The position numbers and the translations under genes were made by a program. From the NCBI RefSeq assembly GCF_049680855.1, contig NZ_JBMPGS010000002.1, positions 124,001 to 188,000 on the forward strand: 64,000 bases of DNA, given 5' to 3'. This DNA comes from Salinimicrobium sp049680855. GTDB taxonomy: Bacteria > Bacteroidota > Bacteroidia > Flavobacteriales > Flavobacteriaceae. Of the stretch, positions 41,108-48,839 are shown piece by piece. Position 1 is the stretch's first letter. Each line of letters opens with the position of its first letter. The notes beneath the pieces were generated by a model. It had not been told where the DNA came from and did not search any database. It saw nothing but the letters and a program-made list of their open reading frames with translations.

Positions 41108-42979
41108 TTAGCTTATCATTTTAGACAGAGGTAAACCTTTCCTGATGGCCTGCAATTTCTCCTGTACGTTTTCGGTCAATAAATAGCTAGGTGTAAGGGT
41201 GGCAGGTTTTAAAATTTCCCTTTCGGTAAGCGCTTTTATGATGCCATTGTGCTTGAGCCCGAATTTACCGGCCAGCAAAGGTTCATAGCTGCCACCTTTT
41301 TTAAGATGCTCCCTGAGTTCTACCAATCCCTTTAGATAGATGATATCTTTTAAAAATCCCCCGCCCTGCATGATCCTGGAGGTGATGTTAAATGCCCTTT
41401 CTCCCGAAAAGCCGTGGTCTATCTTCAATAAACGGAAAATCTCTCTAAAATCTCCGCCATCAATAAGTGCTTTTCCTGCGACTACTCTGCCTGCAAGGGT
41501 TCTAAGCCTGTTGGCTGTAAGGCCATCCACAAGATATTCTGCCATTACGGCCAGTCCTTCCTGAAGGGAATCATAATCTGCCAGCCCTATGCTAAGTTGT
41601 TCCAGTGGCTGCCGTAGCCCGTTGTAATAGGTAAGAACATGCGTGCCAACTTCGTGTTGTATAAGAGCATTTGCTTCAACCCGATTCATTTTATAATCTG
41701 CAGGAACATATAACTCTCCATGCGAAACCATCATGATATTGACATCCCTTCGAATGTGGACTTTACCCTTAAAATTTTCATCCTGTTTTCTAAAATAGTC
41801 AAACTCCCTTCGTGCCAGACTACTAAATTCTCTGGAGTCTATTAGCTCTTCGTTTTCCTTTGGAACGGTTTCCGGAACCTCCTCCAGTAACTTTTCCGCT
41901 TCTGTACAAAGAAGGCGATCAATTCCCTTGTATAAAAGAATGCTGTTGTAAAAGAATTTTCGTGTTCCGCGCTCATTGAGCATAGTTATTTGTTGGTCCA
42001 GTTCTTCCCGCTTCTCTCTAAAAAGAAAAGACATGGCTGGGTCATCTATTTCATCAATACGAAGGTTGTAAAGTTCTCTTTTCAATACATCAGGATCAAT
42101 GGGCAGCAACCTGTAATGATAATTGAGTAGTTTCTCATACTTGCTGTCAAAAAAAGTACTTTTAATCTCGTGTATATTTGAAGGAGAAACCAACCATAGA
42201 AACTGGTAAGATCTCTCAATCTGAGATAACTTTTTATCTATTTCGAAAACTTTGTCTTTAAGATGCTTTTGACCTAATGCAGCAGAACTTACCACTCCAC
42301 TAGAGGTTTGGACTCTTATAAACTCAAATACTGTTTGGTGCAGTGCTTCAATGAAATTGTCTCTAAAACTTCTGAAGAATACAGGATATTCCTCACCTTC
42401 TGCACTCCGGTATACCGGAGGTACTTCCAGTCCCAGAAGTAAACATCCGGCACGTTTTAACTGCTCCACAGTTAATAATGCTGGTTCTCCTTCCCGATGC
42501 CGCCGCGTGGTGTCATGTATATTTGTTTCCTCCAGCGGGAGCATTTCATAGCTCGCATTAAGTTGATCCAGCTGCTTCTTAAACATATTTAAAGTCGCGG
42601 GTACTTTTGTTCCGGGGCCTTTGATGGTAAATTTATTACAACCTGTTTCTCCAGAAAATACCTCAAGAACAAGACAATTCTTAAACTTGGTAGACATTGC
42701 TTCCGAAAGTTGAAAAAGAAGATGTTGATAACCTTCAAAGTCTTTATTACCAATTATGAGAAAAGAAGCCTCACTTAATATCAATCTTATGGTAGCTTTA
42801 TCTTTGTTTTCTTCCTGTAACCGGTATACCACTATATAGGGCAGCTCTTCACTCATGTGCAAATAACCTCCCCCGGGAAGATGACGGTCTAACTGACCTT
42901 CTTCCCCTAATTCCTGAATCATATTAGAAATGGAGACGTCACTGAGGGGTGCTAAATCATCTGTAGTGCTGACTTCCAT
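41108..42979 (-). CDS. QEGLA-motif (DUF1704) metallopeptidase-like protein
   Basis: A 623-aa protein of the DUF1704/TIGR02421 family, often named flavohemoglobin expression-modulating. The active-site-like motif QHEVGTHVLTYYNG carries HExxxH near residue 440, and QEGLAVMAEYLVDG is the name-giving QEGLA motif. The same family includes animal MATCAP tyrosine carboxypeptidases, which makes a bacterial peptidase role plausible. The N-terminal half is a separate region (about residues 1-180). It lies 207 bp upstream of the ATP-grasp gene. A partner N-formylglutamate amidohydrolase, often next door in other species as I recall, is not in the window. Confidence 0.85.
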   Translation of the reverse strand: MEVSTTDDLAPLSDVSISNMIQELGEEGQLDRHLPGGGYLHMSEELPYIVVYRLQEENKDKATIRLILSEASFLIIGNKDFEGYQHLLFQLSEAMSTKFKNCLVLEVFSGETGCNKFTIKGPGTKVPATLNMFKKQLDQLNASYEMLPLEETNIHDTTRRHREGEPALLTVEQLKRAGCLLLGLEVPPVYRSAEGEEYPVFFRSFRDNFIEALHQTVFEFIRVQTSSGVVSSAALGQKHLKDKVFEIDKKLSQIERSYQFLWLVSPSNIHEIKSTFFDSKYEKLLNYHYRLLPIDPDVLKRELYNLRIDEIDDPAMSFLFREKREELDQQITMLNERGTRKFFYNSILLYKGIDRLLCTEAEKLLEEVPETVPKENEELIDSREFSSLARREFDYFRKQDENFKGKVHIRRDVNIMMVSHGELYVPADYKMNRVEANALIQHEVGTHVLTYYNGLRQPLEQLSIGLADYDSLQEGLAVMAEYLVDGLTANRLRTLAGRVVAGKALIDGGDFREIFRLLKIDHGFSGERAFNITSRIMQGGGFLKDIIYLKGLVELREHLKKGGSYEPLLAGKFGLKHNGIIKALTEREILKPATLTPSYLLTENVQEKLQAIRKGLPLSKMIS

Positions 42980-43211
42980 AAAACCTTTAATTTTTTTTAC
43001 AAGCTCAATCTTTTTTCTTGAAATCCTCTGAATTCAAGGCTTGTCTGCTTTCTTGTAAATGTAAAGGATTATAATTTTTTCACGGAATTTGACAGGAAGT
43101 CTTAGGGGAAAATTAGCATTACTTTAATACATATTTTAGAATAATGAAGTGCTTAAAGAAATGCCTTTTCTAGGGAAATATTTCTATGGAGAATAAAAGT
43201 TAATATTTTAC

Positions 43212-43241
43212 TTGTAATTTCTGAAAAGCTGATTATATTTG
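43212..43241 (+). promoter_or_regulatory. Promoter of tRNA-Arg
   Basis: TTG (43212-43214), 19 bp, then TATATTTG (43234-43241) match the Bacteroidota sigma-A pattern TTG-N19-TAnnTTTG. The start of the tRNA is 12 bp downstream. Confidence 0.75.
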
Positions 43242-43253
43242 CAACCGCAAAAA

Positions 43254-43327
43254 GGTCGCGTAGCTCAGTTGGATAGAGCATCTGCCTTCTAAGCAGACGG
43301 TCACAGGTTCGAATCCTGTCGCGATCA
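43254..43327 (+). tRNA. tRNA-Arg (anticodon TCT)
   Basis: A 74-nt cloverleaf, no encoded CCA. The acceptor stem GGTCGCG pairs with CGCGATC, one G-T pair. The D stem GCTC/GAGC, anticodon stem TCTGC/GCAGA with loop CTTCTAA (anticodon TCT), and the T loop TTCGAATCC region are all in place. It has its own promoter and a terminator 24 bp downstream. It reads AGA codons. Confidence 0.96.
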
Positions 43328-43350
43328 CTTTTTAATATTTAGTTCCTGGT

Positions 43351-43382
43351 AAAACCCTTGATTTTCAAGGGTTTTTCTTTTT
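43351..43382 (+). terminator. Intrinsic terminator of tRNA-Arg
   Basis: An 11-bp perfect stem, AAAACCCTTGA (43351-43361) and TCAAGGGTTTT (43365-43375), 3-nt loop, then a T-rich tract. Strong terminator for the single tRNA. Confidence 0.9.
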
Positions 43383-44055
43383 TGTGATATTCTCTTATAA
43401 CTTAAAAAAAAGGGTTATTAGGGCAACAGTTCGTTCGACACTTTTTGTACTTTATTCTAAATTTTTTTATGTAGTTGATTAATTTTCGTCTAGAGAAGAT
43501 TTTTCATCATAAGACGACAATTATGAAAACCATTTACATTTTTCACATCCTGTTTGCGGTCAACACTTCAAGCCTTAAAGGCAACAAGACTGACATTTAT
43601 ACACGAATCTTCCGAAACGGATAAAAGGTCAGCCTTAGCCTTTAAACGAAAGTAGACCCGCATCTCTATCGTTCTGGATAATTATACTGAAGATGTATTT
43701 CAGATCTCTTTTTCATTTTAGCATAATCTCTTTCCGAGGGAGCCTTCTTTTTGAGGTAACCCGAATAGCTTGATGTTTTTCCCGATTGGGCAACTGTGGC
43801 CGGGCAGGGGTTTACAGTGCCGGGTCAAACAATAACTGCAGCATACTTCCAGGTCTTTTACATGTATCCTATCATAGCAACAATGGCATTTAGGTACTTT
43901 TGGATCTTTTCATCCGGGGCCGGCAGATCTATTAAAAATAGATATAGAAAGAGACAAAATGTTAAAATTTGTCTGATTCTAGGCAACCCGTAAAATATGT
44001 ACGGGAAAAAGTTTGATTTGCAATTGTGTAAATATCATCTTTTGGAAGATTATGA
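43383..44055. other. Degenerate non-coding stretch after tRNA-Arg
   Basis: About 670 bp without a convincing gene. On the minus strand, 43666-43863 reads as a small protein-like frame interrupted by two stops (see the pseudogene entry). Forward short frames such as one starting at 43520 (about 33 codons) lack support. The position behind a tRNA gene is typical for scars of integration, but I did not find a repeat of the tRNA 3' end in the window. Confidence 0.4.
43666..43863 (-). pseudogene. Possible decayed small gene
   Basis: From ATG 43863 the frame reads a TAA at codon 2, KTWKYAAVIV, a TGA, then 52 open codons (PGTVNPCPATVAQSGKTSS, a lysine-rich KKKAPSERDYAKMKKRSE) and a TAG at 43666. 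The composition and a hydrophobic N-terminus resemble a small secreted protein that has lost its frame. It could equally be chance open frame. I recognise no family. Confidence 0.22.
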
Positions 44056-44092
44056 ACAATATTCATAACTATACAGGTTGTGAATATTGTTG
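44056..44092. promoter_or_regulatory. Inverted repeat upstream of the GLPGLI gene
   Basis: Left arm AACAATATTCATAAC (44056-44070) and right arm GTTGTGAATATTGTT (44078-44092), 15 bp with one mismatch, are separated by 7 nt. The 3' arm ends 21 bp before the ATG at 44114. No strong -7 element follows, so it is either an operator, or an RNA hairpin in the leader. Confidence 0.5.
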
Positions 44093-44113
44093 GAACCTTT
44101 AAAAAAATAGAAC

Positions 44114-44893
44114 ATGAATAAAATCATTCTTATTATTTTTACTTTAACAACATGCATCGGACATTCTCAGACCAATACCGGAACTGTCCATTATGGGGAA
44201 ATCCAAAGCATGGGAATGGGGGCGCCTGTAGGGACTGATATGAGGGGGGTGCTTATTTTTGATAATACTAGGTCGTTATACATTACCAGACAGGATTCAT
44301 TGGAAGGGGGGCACATCTCTGAACAAAGGAAATATAGTACTTCTTCAGGAGGAGGTTTTTCCAAAACCGTAAGTACAAATCAATTAGGTTTTCGATACTA
44401 CAATGATTTGAAAGGGAAGAAATTTTACTCTCGCGATCTTGGTTTTATGTACGTGAAGGAAGAGACGCCTAAAATCCGATGGGAAATGAGCAAAGAAACA
44501 AAATTAATAGGCGAACACACGGCCAAAAAAGCAACTACAGAGTTTAGGGGAAGGAAATACACAGCCTGGTTTACAACTGACATTCCTCTTCCTTACGGTC
44601 CATGGAAGCTTCAGGGCTTACCTGGCTTGATTTTGGAAGCCTACGATACCAATAAAGAAATATACTGGTATTTTAAAACACTCGAATACCCATCAAAACA
44701 TGGTCACCTGTTGAAACCAATAGAAAACAAAAGTGGTTGGGTAAACCAGCAGGAGTATGCTAAAACTTTATTTGAAGCCTGGAAAAATGCACAAGTCGGA
44801 GGTAGAATGGTGGCTGAGAGTATTGGAGTTTCAAGACAGGAAAGGCCAAATACGAGCATGTTAAGAACTTATATCGAAGATTTTTCAAGGTAG
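44114..44893 (+). CDS. GLPGLI family secreted protein
   Basis: A 259-aa protein with a short signal peptide (IILIIFTLTTCIGHSQ) and the defining motif LQGLPGLILEAYD near residue 175. Residues 20-170 have the usual SVEHLE-poor beta-rich body (WEMSKETKLIGEHTAKKATTEFRGRKYTAWFTTDIPLPYGP) of this Bacteroidota-only family. GLPGLI proteins are secreted or periplasmic and have no assigned function. It lies directly upstream of the TonB-receptor-like gene (5 bp), so the two form one unit. Confidence 0.92.
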   Translation: MNKIILIIFTLTTCIGHSQTNTGTVHYGEIQSMGMGAPVGTDMRGVLIFDNTRSLYITRQDSLEGGHISEQRKYSTSSGGGFSKTVSTNQLGFRYYNDLKGKKFYSRDLGFMYVKEETPKIRWEMSKETKLIGEHTAKKATTEFRGRKYTAWFTTDIPLPYGPWKLQGLPGLILEAYDTNKEIYWYFKTLEYPSKHGHLLKPIENKSGWVNQQEYAKTLFEAWKNAQVGGRMVAESIGVSRQERPNTSMLRTYIEDFSR

Positions 44894-44898
44894 TTGTA

Positions 44899-47532
44899 TT
44901 GGGAAAATTTTTAATCAGGGTTTATTTTATGCTGAGCGTAGCCACCTTGTGGTGCACTTCATCTATGGCTCAAACTTTGCAATTTACCGGTAGTGTCGTT
45001 AATCAGACCGATGCGCCACTTACGGGAGCTTCAATTATGCTTTTGGAAAATGAAAGAATTTTGGGCTATGATCATGCGGATGATTTAGGTCGTTATTCTA
45101 TTGTTGTAGAAAAAAGAAATCTGCGTGAGGTAAGACTAGAGGTGAAGAGCATGAGTGTTAAAAATCAGGCGAAGACCATATCCCTTTCAGAACAAGTAGT
45201 ATACAAAACAGATTTCCGTTTGGAAGAGGAAATACAAATGCTTTCTACCGTCGTTATAAGTCCCGATAAAAAAATTGAACTCAAAAAGGATACAGTTGTT
45301 TACAAGGTTTCTCGCTTTATAAATGAGACCGAACGGACTGTAGAGGATGTGCTTCAAAATATTCCTGGAATTGAAATTGATGAAAACGGGAATATAAAAG
45401 CCCATGGACAGAATATTCAAAAAATCCTCATTGAAGGAGATGATTTAGCAAATTCCAATTATAAAGTAATTTCCCAGAATCTTGATGCACAGGTATTGGA
45501 CAAAGTGGAAGTGATCAGCAACTACGACGAAAATCCGGTACTCAAACAATTCTTATCATCAAATGCCAAAGTTCTTAACCTTAAATTAAAGGAGGACGCA
45601 AAATCTGTCATTTTCGGCAACATTGAAGCAGGTGCCGGAATCGATAATCGTTATCTCACTGATGTTAATCTGGGATTGATACGTCCTGAGATAAAATTTC
45701 TAGACTTGGGGAAAATTAACAATACTGGAAAGACTGCAGGAGACCAGTTGAATGATTATATTTTTGGACAACAGGGATTTCATGATTTCAATCAAAACTT
45801 CAAGATAAAAAATGATCCTCCCGTATACCTTACCGGATCTTCTATCATGTTAAAGGACCGATTCTACGTTGAGAATAACAGACTTGCGAATAACCTTCTT
45901 CTGAACAAAACTCTGAAAGAGAAAACCAAATTGCGTGCTTCCCTTTTCGTTTATAAAGATTTATTTGAAAAGGAATACAGCGGTGTATATGAGTATTTTA
46001 TTGAACCTGAAAACATCTTGTTTACCGAAAGAAATACTTTTCATATTGATAACCGGAACTTCAGCAATGATATAGAATTTTCCCATTCCTTATCTAAAAA
46101 TGATTTTGTTAACTTCAGGAATTCCTTACATATGCGGAATGACTGGACGCAAAACAGGATAATCTTTAATAATCAAGAGGTAATTGATCAGCACCTAAAG
46201 GACAGGAATGTTGACCTGGAAACCAATTTAAAATATACGCGAAAATTAGAAGGCGGTGCGGCTGTTTTTTACCTCTATTTTGGCAGCAAAAACCTGGAAC
46301 AGAATCTCTCTATCTCTCCTAATACTATTGAAAATGAACAGACAACAGGTTCTGTTCTTCAGAGCTATAACGAGACCAAAATCGAATACCAGGGCTTTCA
46401 AACTGACTTAATTTTCAAAAAGAAAAGGTTATCGTATTCTTTTTCCGGTGGTATCCGCAATTTTTCGGAAGCTCTAAATTTTAAACTAGGTGCCGGGGGA
46501 AATAGGCCCGGATCCATAGATTCTCTTTCAAAACAAAACAAAGCGGTGAATTTAGCCTCAAATATAAAGTTCAAAAGTGATTATCAGATTTCTCCTGCCA
46601 CTAATTTCAACATGAGCATTGACGCTGTTCACACCCATTATGACAAAAATGGAAAGACGAAAAATTTCTTATTTGTTAATTCTGATGCTAAATTTTCTAC
46701 CCGAACAAAAATTGGAAACTTTAGGCTTGGCTACTCTTATGAATCAGAAATACCAAGACTTCGTTATTTCATTGACAATTATCTCGTTCTAAACTATAGA
46801 ATGCTTCGTACAGGTGCCAGGGAGGTGGAAGAGATTTACAAGCATCGTTATGCTGCTGGATATACCTTTTCTCGTCCTGAAAAGCGCATTCTTTTCACTA
46901 TTACTGTTTCCTATACAGCTTTTGAAAATCAACTTGTAACGAACAGCTATCTCTCCCGAGACCTCAATGTTTCCCGGTTCACCTACCAGGATGGCCAAAA
47001 TTTTCTTCTGTTCAATTCTGGTTTTACAACTTATGTGGATAAACTTCATACCACTGTCAAACTTGGGCTAACTCATACCCTGTTTGAGAATCCTTCTGTG
47101 ATTAACAATCGAGAGCTGGTGATAAGTAATCAAATGAGTAGTATTTATATAAGAGGCACTAGCTACTTTAAAGGAGCTTATAATTTCAAATTTTCGGCTA
47201 CTGGCAGCATAAACAAGGGTAGGATTCAGGGGAATGAGGTAAGCAACCGCAGGTATAATGCCGAATTAGAAAATATTCTGAGGATTTCTAACAGGTTTTT
47301 CGGTAATTTCAAAAATGAATTTTTCCTGATCGAATCAGAGCTCTACGAGAGCAGTACAGTCGGCATGGAATATCGACCGATTCAAAGTGACTGGGTATTT
47401 GGTTTGCGAAGTCAAAACATTTTTAATACGAAAGAATATGTTTTTGCCAATGTAACCGATTATCAGCAAACCAATTTGATTTATAAAGCGGTCCCAAGGT
47501 ACTTTTTATGTTATGCAAAAGTCAGGTTTTAA
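44899..47532 (+). CDS. TonB-receptor-like outer membrane protein with CarboxypepD_reg domain
   Basis: An 877-aa protein. TTG at 44899 gives a signal peptide with basic n-region (GKFLIRVYFMLSVATLW..SSMAQ), better than the ATG at 44929. After the cleaved signal, a CarboxypepD_reg-like domain (LQFTGSVVNQTDAPLTGASIMLLENERI) and a plug-like region (VEDVLQNIPGIEIDENGNIKAHGQNIQKILIEGDDL) precede a large beta-barrel. The plug resembles that of SusC/outer-membrane receptors, but a TonB box is not obvious. It follows a GLPGLI gene by 5 bp; the two are frequent partners in Bacteroidota. Substrate unknown. Confidence 0.85.
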   Translation: MGKFLIRVYFMLSVATLWCTSSMAQTLQFTGSVVNQTDAPLTGASIMLLENERILGYDHADDLGRYSIVVEKRNLREVRLEVKSMSVKNQAKTISLSEQVVYKTDFRLEEEIQMLSTVVISPDKKIELKKDTVVYKVSRFINETERTVEDVLQNIPGIEIDENGNIKAHGQNIQKILIEGDDLANSNYKVISQNLDAQVLDKVEVISNYDENPVLKQFLSSNAKVLNLKLKEDAKSVIFGNIEAGAGIDNRYLTDVNLGLIRPEIKFLDLGKINNTGKTAGDQLNDYIFGQQGFHDFNQNFKIKNDPPVYLTGSSIMLKDRFYVENNRLANNLLLNKTLKEKTKLRASLFVYKDLFEKEYSGVYEYFIEPENILFTERNTFHIDNRNFSNDIEFSHSLSKNDFVNFRNSLHMRNDWTQNRIIFNNQEVIDQHLKDRNVDLETNLKYTRKLEGGAAVFYLYFGSKNLEQNLSISPNTIENEQTTGSVLQSYNETKIEYQGFQTDLIFKKKRLSYSFSGGIRNFSEALNFKLGAGGNRPGSIDSLSKQNKAVNLASNIKFKSDYQISPATNFNMSIDAVHTHYDKNGKTKNFLFVNSDAKFSTRTKIGNFRLGYSYESEIPRLRYFIDNYLVLNYRMLRTGAREVEEIYKHRYAAGYTFSRPEKRILFTITVSYTAFENQLVTNSYLSRDLNVSRFTYQDGQNFLLFNSGFTTYVDKLHTTVKLGLTHTLFENPSVINNRELVISNQMSSIYIRGTSYFKGAYNFKFSATGSINKGRIQGNEVSNRRYNAELENILRISNRFFGNFKNEFFLIESELYESSTVGMEYRPIQSDWVFGLRSQNIFNTKEYVFANVTDYQQTNLIYKAVPRYFLCYAKVRF

Positions 47533-47624
47533 AACAGCACCGAATTTAAAAATATGTGACGAAAACTCTTTCCGTTACAAATTAGCGCAATCTTAGAGCC
47601 GAAAACGTTATAACCTCTTATTCT

Positions 47625-47828
47625 TTAATAGAGTTCAATTCCGTTTTTAGGAGGATTTAAATAAATGCAAATGTACTTTAGTGTTCTCCAAAAGCATTCG
47701 ATCCATTTTTTTTCAATAGCTCTTCTTTTACCATCCATAGATTTTTTTATATCCTCTTCTTTCAGGGTGAAGGTCCGCATCTTTTTACTTAATGGAATTT
47801 TAACAATACAATAAGTTCTTTGAGGCAT
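47625..47828 (-). pseudogene. IS3-family transposase (OrfB) relic
   Basis: This 67-codon frame contains, from about residue 27, IKKSMDGKRRAIEKKWIECFWRTLKYICIYLNPPKNGIELY, which matches the end of the DDE integrase core of IS3 OrfB (typical: ISMDGKGRAxDNIxIERFWRTLKYExIYLNP). The catalytic Glu region is IECFWR. Several consensus residues are changed (GRAIDN to RRAIEK), and no other part of the element or inverted repeats remain. It is a decayed fragment, a mark of past insertion next to the GLPGLI unit. Confidence 0.65.
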
Positions 47829-47836
47829 GCATCTGC

Positions 47837-47844
47837 TATTTTTG
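47837..47844 (+). promoter_or_regulatory. Promoter -7 element of the HAD phosphatase gene
   Basis: TATTTTTG fits TAnnTTTG and lies 24 bp before the ATG at 47869. A TTTG at 47819-47822 is too close to be a standard -33 element. Confidence 0.45.
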
Positions 47845-47868
47845 CTCCTTTAAACTGATAAAATACCT

Positions 47869-48693
47869 ATGGATTCTTCTAAAATTAAGCTGGTAATTAC
47901 CGATATGGATGGCACTTTGTTGAATAGCAAAGGCGAATTAGATGAAAGTTTCTATCCATTACTGGAGAGAATACGGGAACAGAACATCAACTTTGCCGTC
48001 GCCAGCGGGAGGCAATATTACAGTCTTCGGGAAAAGCTGCATTCCGTTCAAAAAGGAATGATCTTTATTGCTGAAAATGGTGCTATAATTATGGAAGACG
48101 GAGAGCAAAAGCACATGCAGCCTATCGAGAGAGAAAAGGCTCTAGAGGTGATCAATACAGTGAAAGAAATAGGAGGGAAGTACCTTGTTTTATGCGGAAG
48201 AAAATCTGCCTATATAGAAGAAACCGATCCTGAATTCATGGATCCTTTTTTGAAGCATTATGAAAAATACGAGGTAGTGCCTGATTTAACTAGGGTTGAA
48301 GATGATGATATCCTGAAGATTACTATTTGTGATCTTTCTGGTGCTGAAGCAAATAGCTATCCACATGTAAAGCATTTAAAAGAGGATTTTCAGGTAAAAT
48401 TATCGGGACAGATATGGATTGACTTTACTCATAAAGAAGCGCAAAAAGGAAATGCTCTAAAAAAGGTGCAGGAGCTAAAAAATATCTCACCTGAAGAAAC
48501 CATTTCTTTTGGGGACTACTTGAACGATATCGAATTGTTTGACCATTCTCACTATAGCTACGCTATGGAAAATGCGCACGAAGAAGTAAAAGCAGCCGCA
48601 AAATATTCGGCTAAAAGTAATGATGAGCTGGGGGTTTTAAAAGTTCTGGAAGAAATGATTCAAAGCAGGGAAAATCAGCCGCAAAAATTATAA
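47869..48693 (+). CDS. Cof-type HAD-IIB family hydrolase
   Basis: A 274-aa phosphatase. Motif I is DMDGTLLNSKG, motif II ASGRQ (SGR), motif III a Lys near the cap, and motif IV FGDYLNDIELF (GDxxND). The C2B cap makes it a Cof/YbiV-like sugar- or nucleotide-phosphate phosphatase. It is a single gene, with a TAnnTTTG element 24 bp upstream and a strong bidirectional terminator downstream. Confidence 0.94.
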   Translation: MDSSKIKLVITDMDGTLLNSKGELDESFYPLLERIREQNINFAVASGRQYYSLREKLHSVQKGMIFIAENGAIIMEDGEQKHMQPIEREKALEVINTVKEIGGKYLVLCGRKSAYIEETDPEFMDPFLKHYEKYEVVPDLTRVEDDDILKITICDLSGAEANSYPHVKHLKEDFQVKLSGQIWIDFTHKEAQKGNALKKVQELKNISPEETISFGDYLNDIELFDHSHYSYAMENAHEEVKAAAKYSAKSNDELGVLKVLEEMIQSRENQPQKL

Positions 48694-48782
48694 ATCCATA
48701 AGATGCACCGCTTTTTTTGCCTTTTGTTAAGGTAAAAGCTCCTAAATTGGTATTAGTAGTCTGCACTTAAACCTCGCAAATA

Positions 48783-48821
48783 AGAAGAGGTTCCAAAAAT
48801 GTCATTTTCGGAACCTCTTCT
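48783..48821. terminator. Bidirectional hairpin terminator with AAAATG-T-CATTTT core
   Basis: A 12-bp outer stem, AGAAGAGGTTCC (48783-48794) and GGAACCTCTTCT (48810-48821), encloses the palindrome AAAATGTCATTTT (48796-48808). It is the stem between the convergent HAD (+) and S10 peptidase (-) genes. Confidence 0.85.
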
Positions 48822-48839
48822 ATAAACCAATATATACTC

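Noticed and set aside
43254..43327. The tRNA-Arg gene as an attachment site for an integrative element
   Set aside because: No repeat of the tRNA 3' end and no integrase gene were found in the window; the idea remains only as a possibility in the findings.
43796..43993. A 65-codon frame on the plus strand after tRNA-Arg
   Set aside because: No hydrophobic signal, no promoter or A-rich leader, no recognised family; it lies in a region that seems degenerate on both strands.
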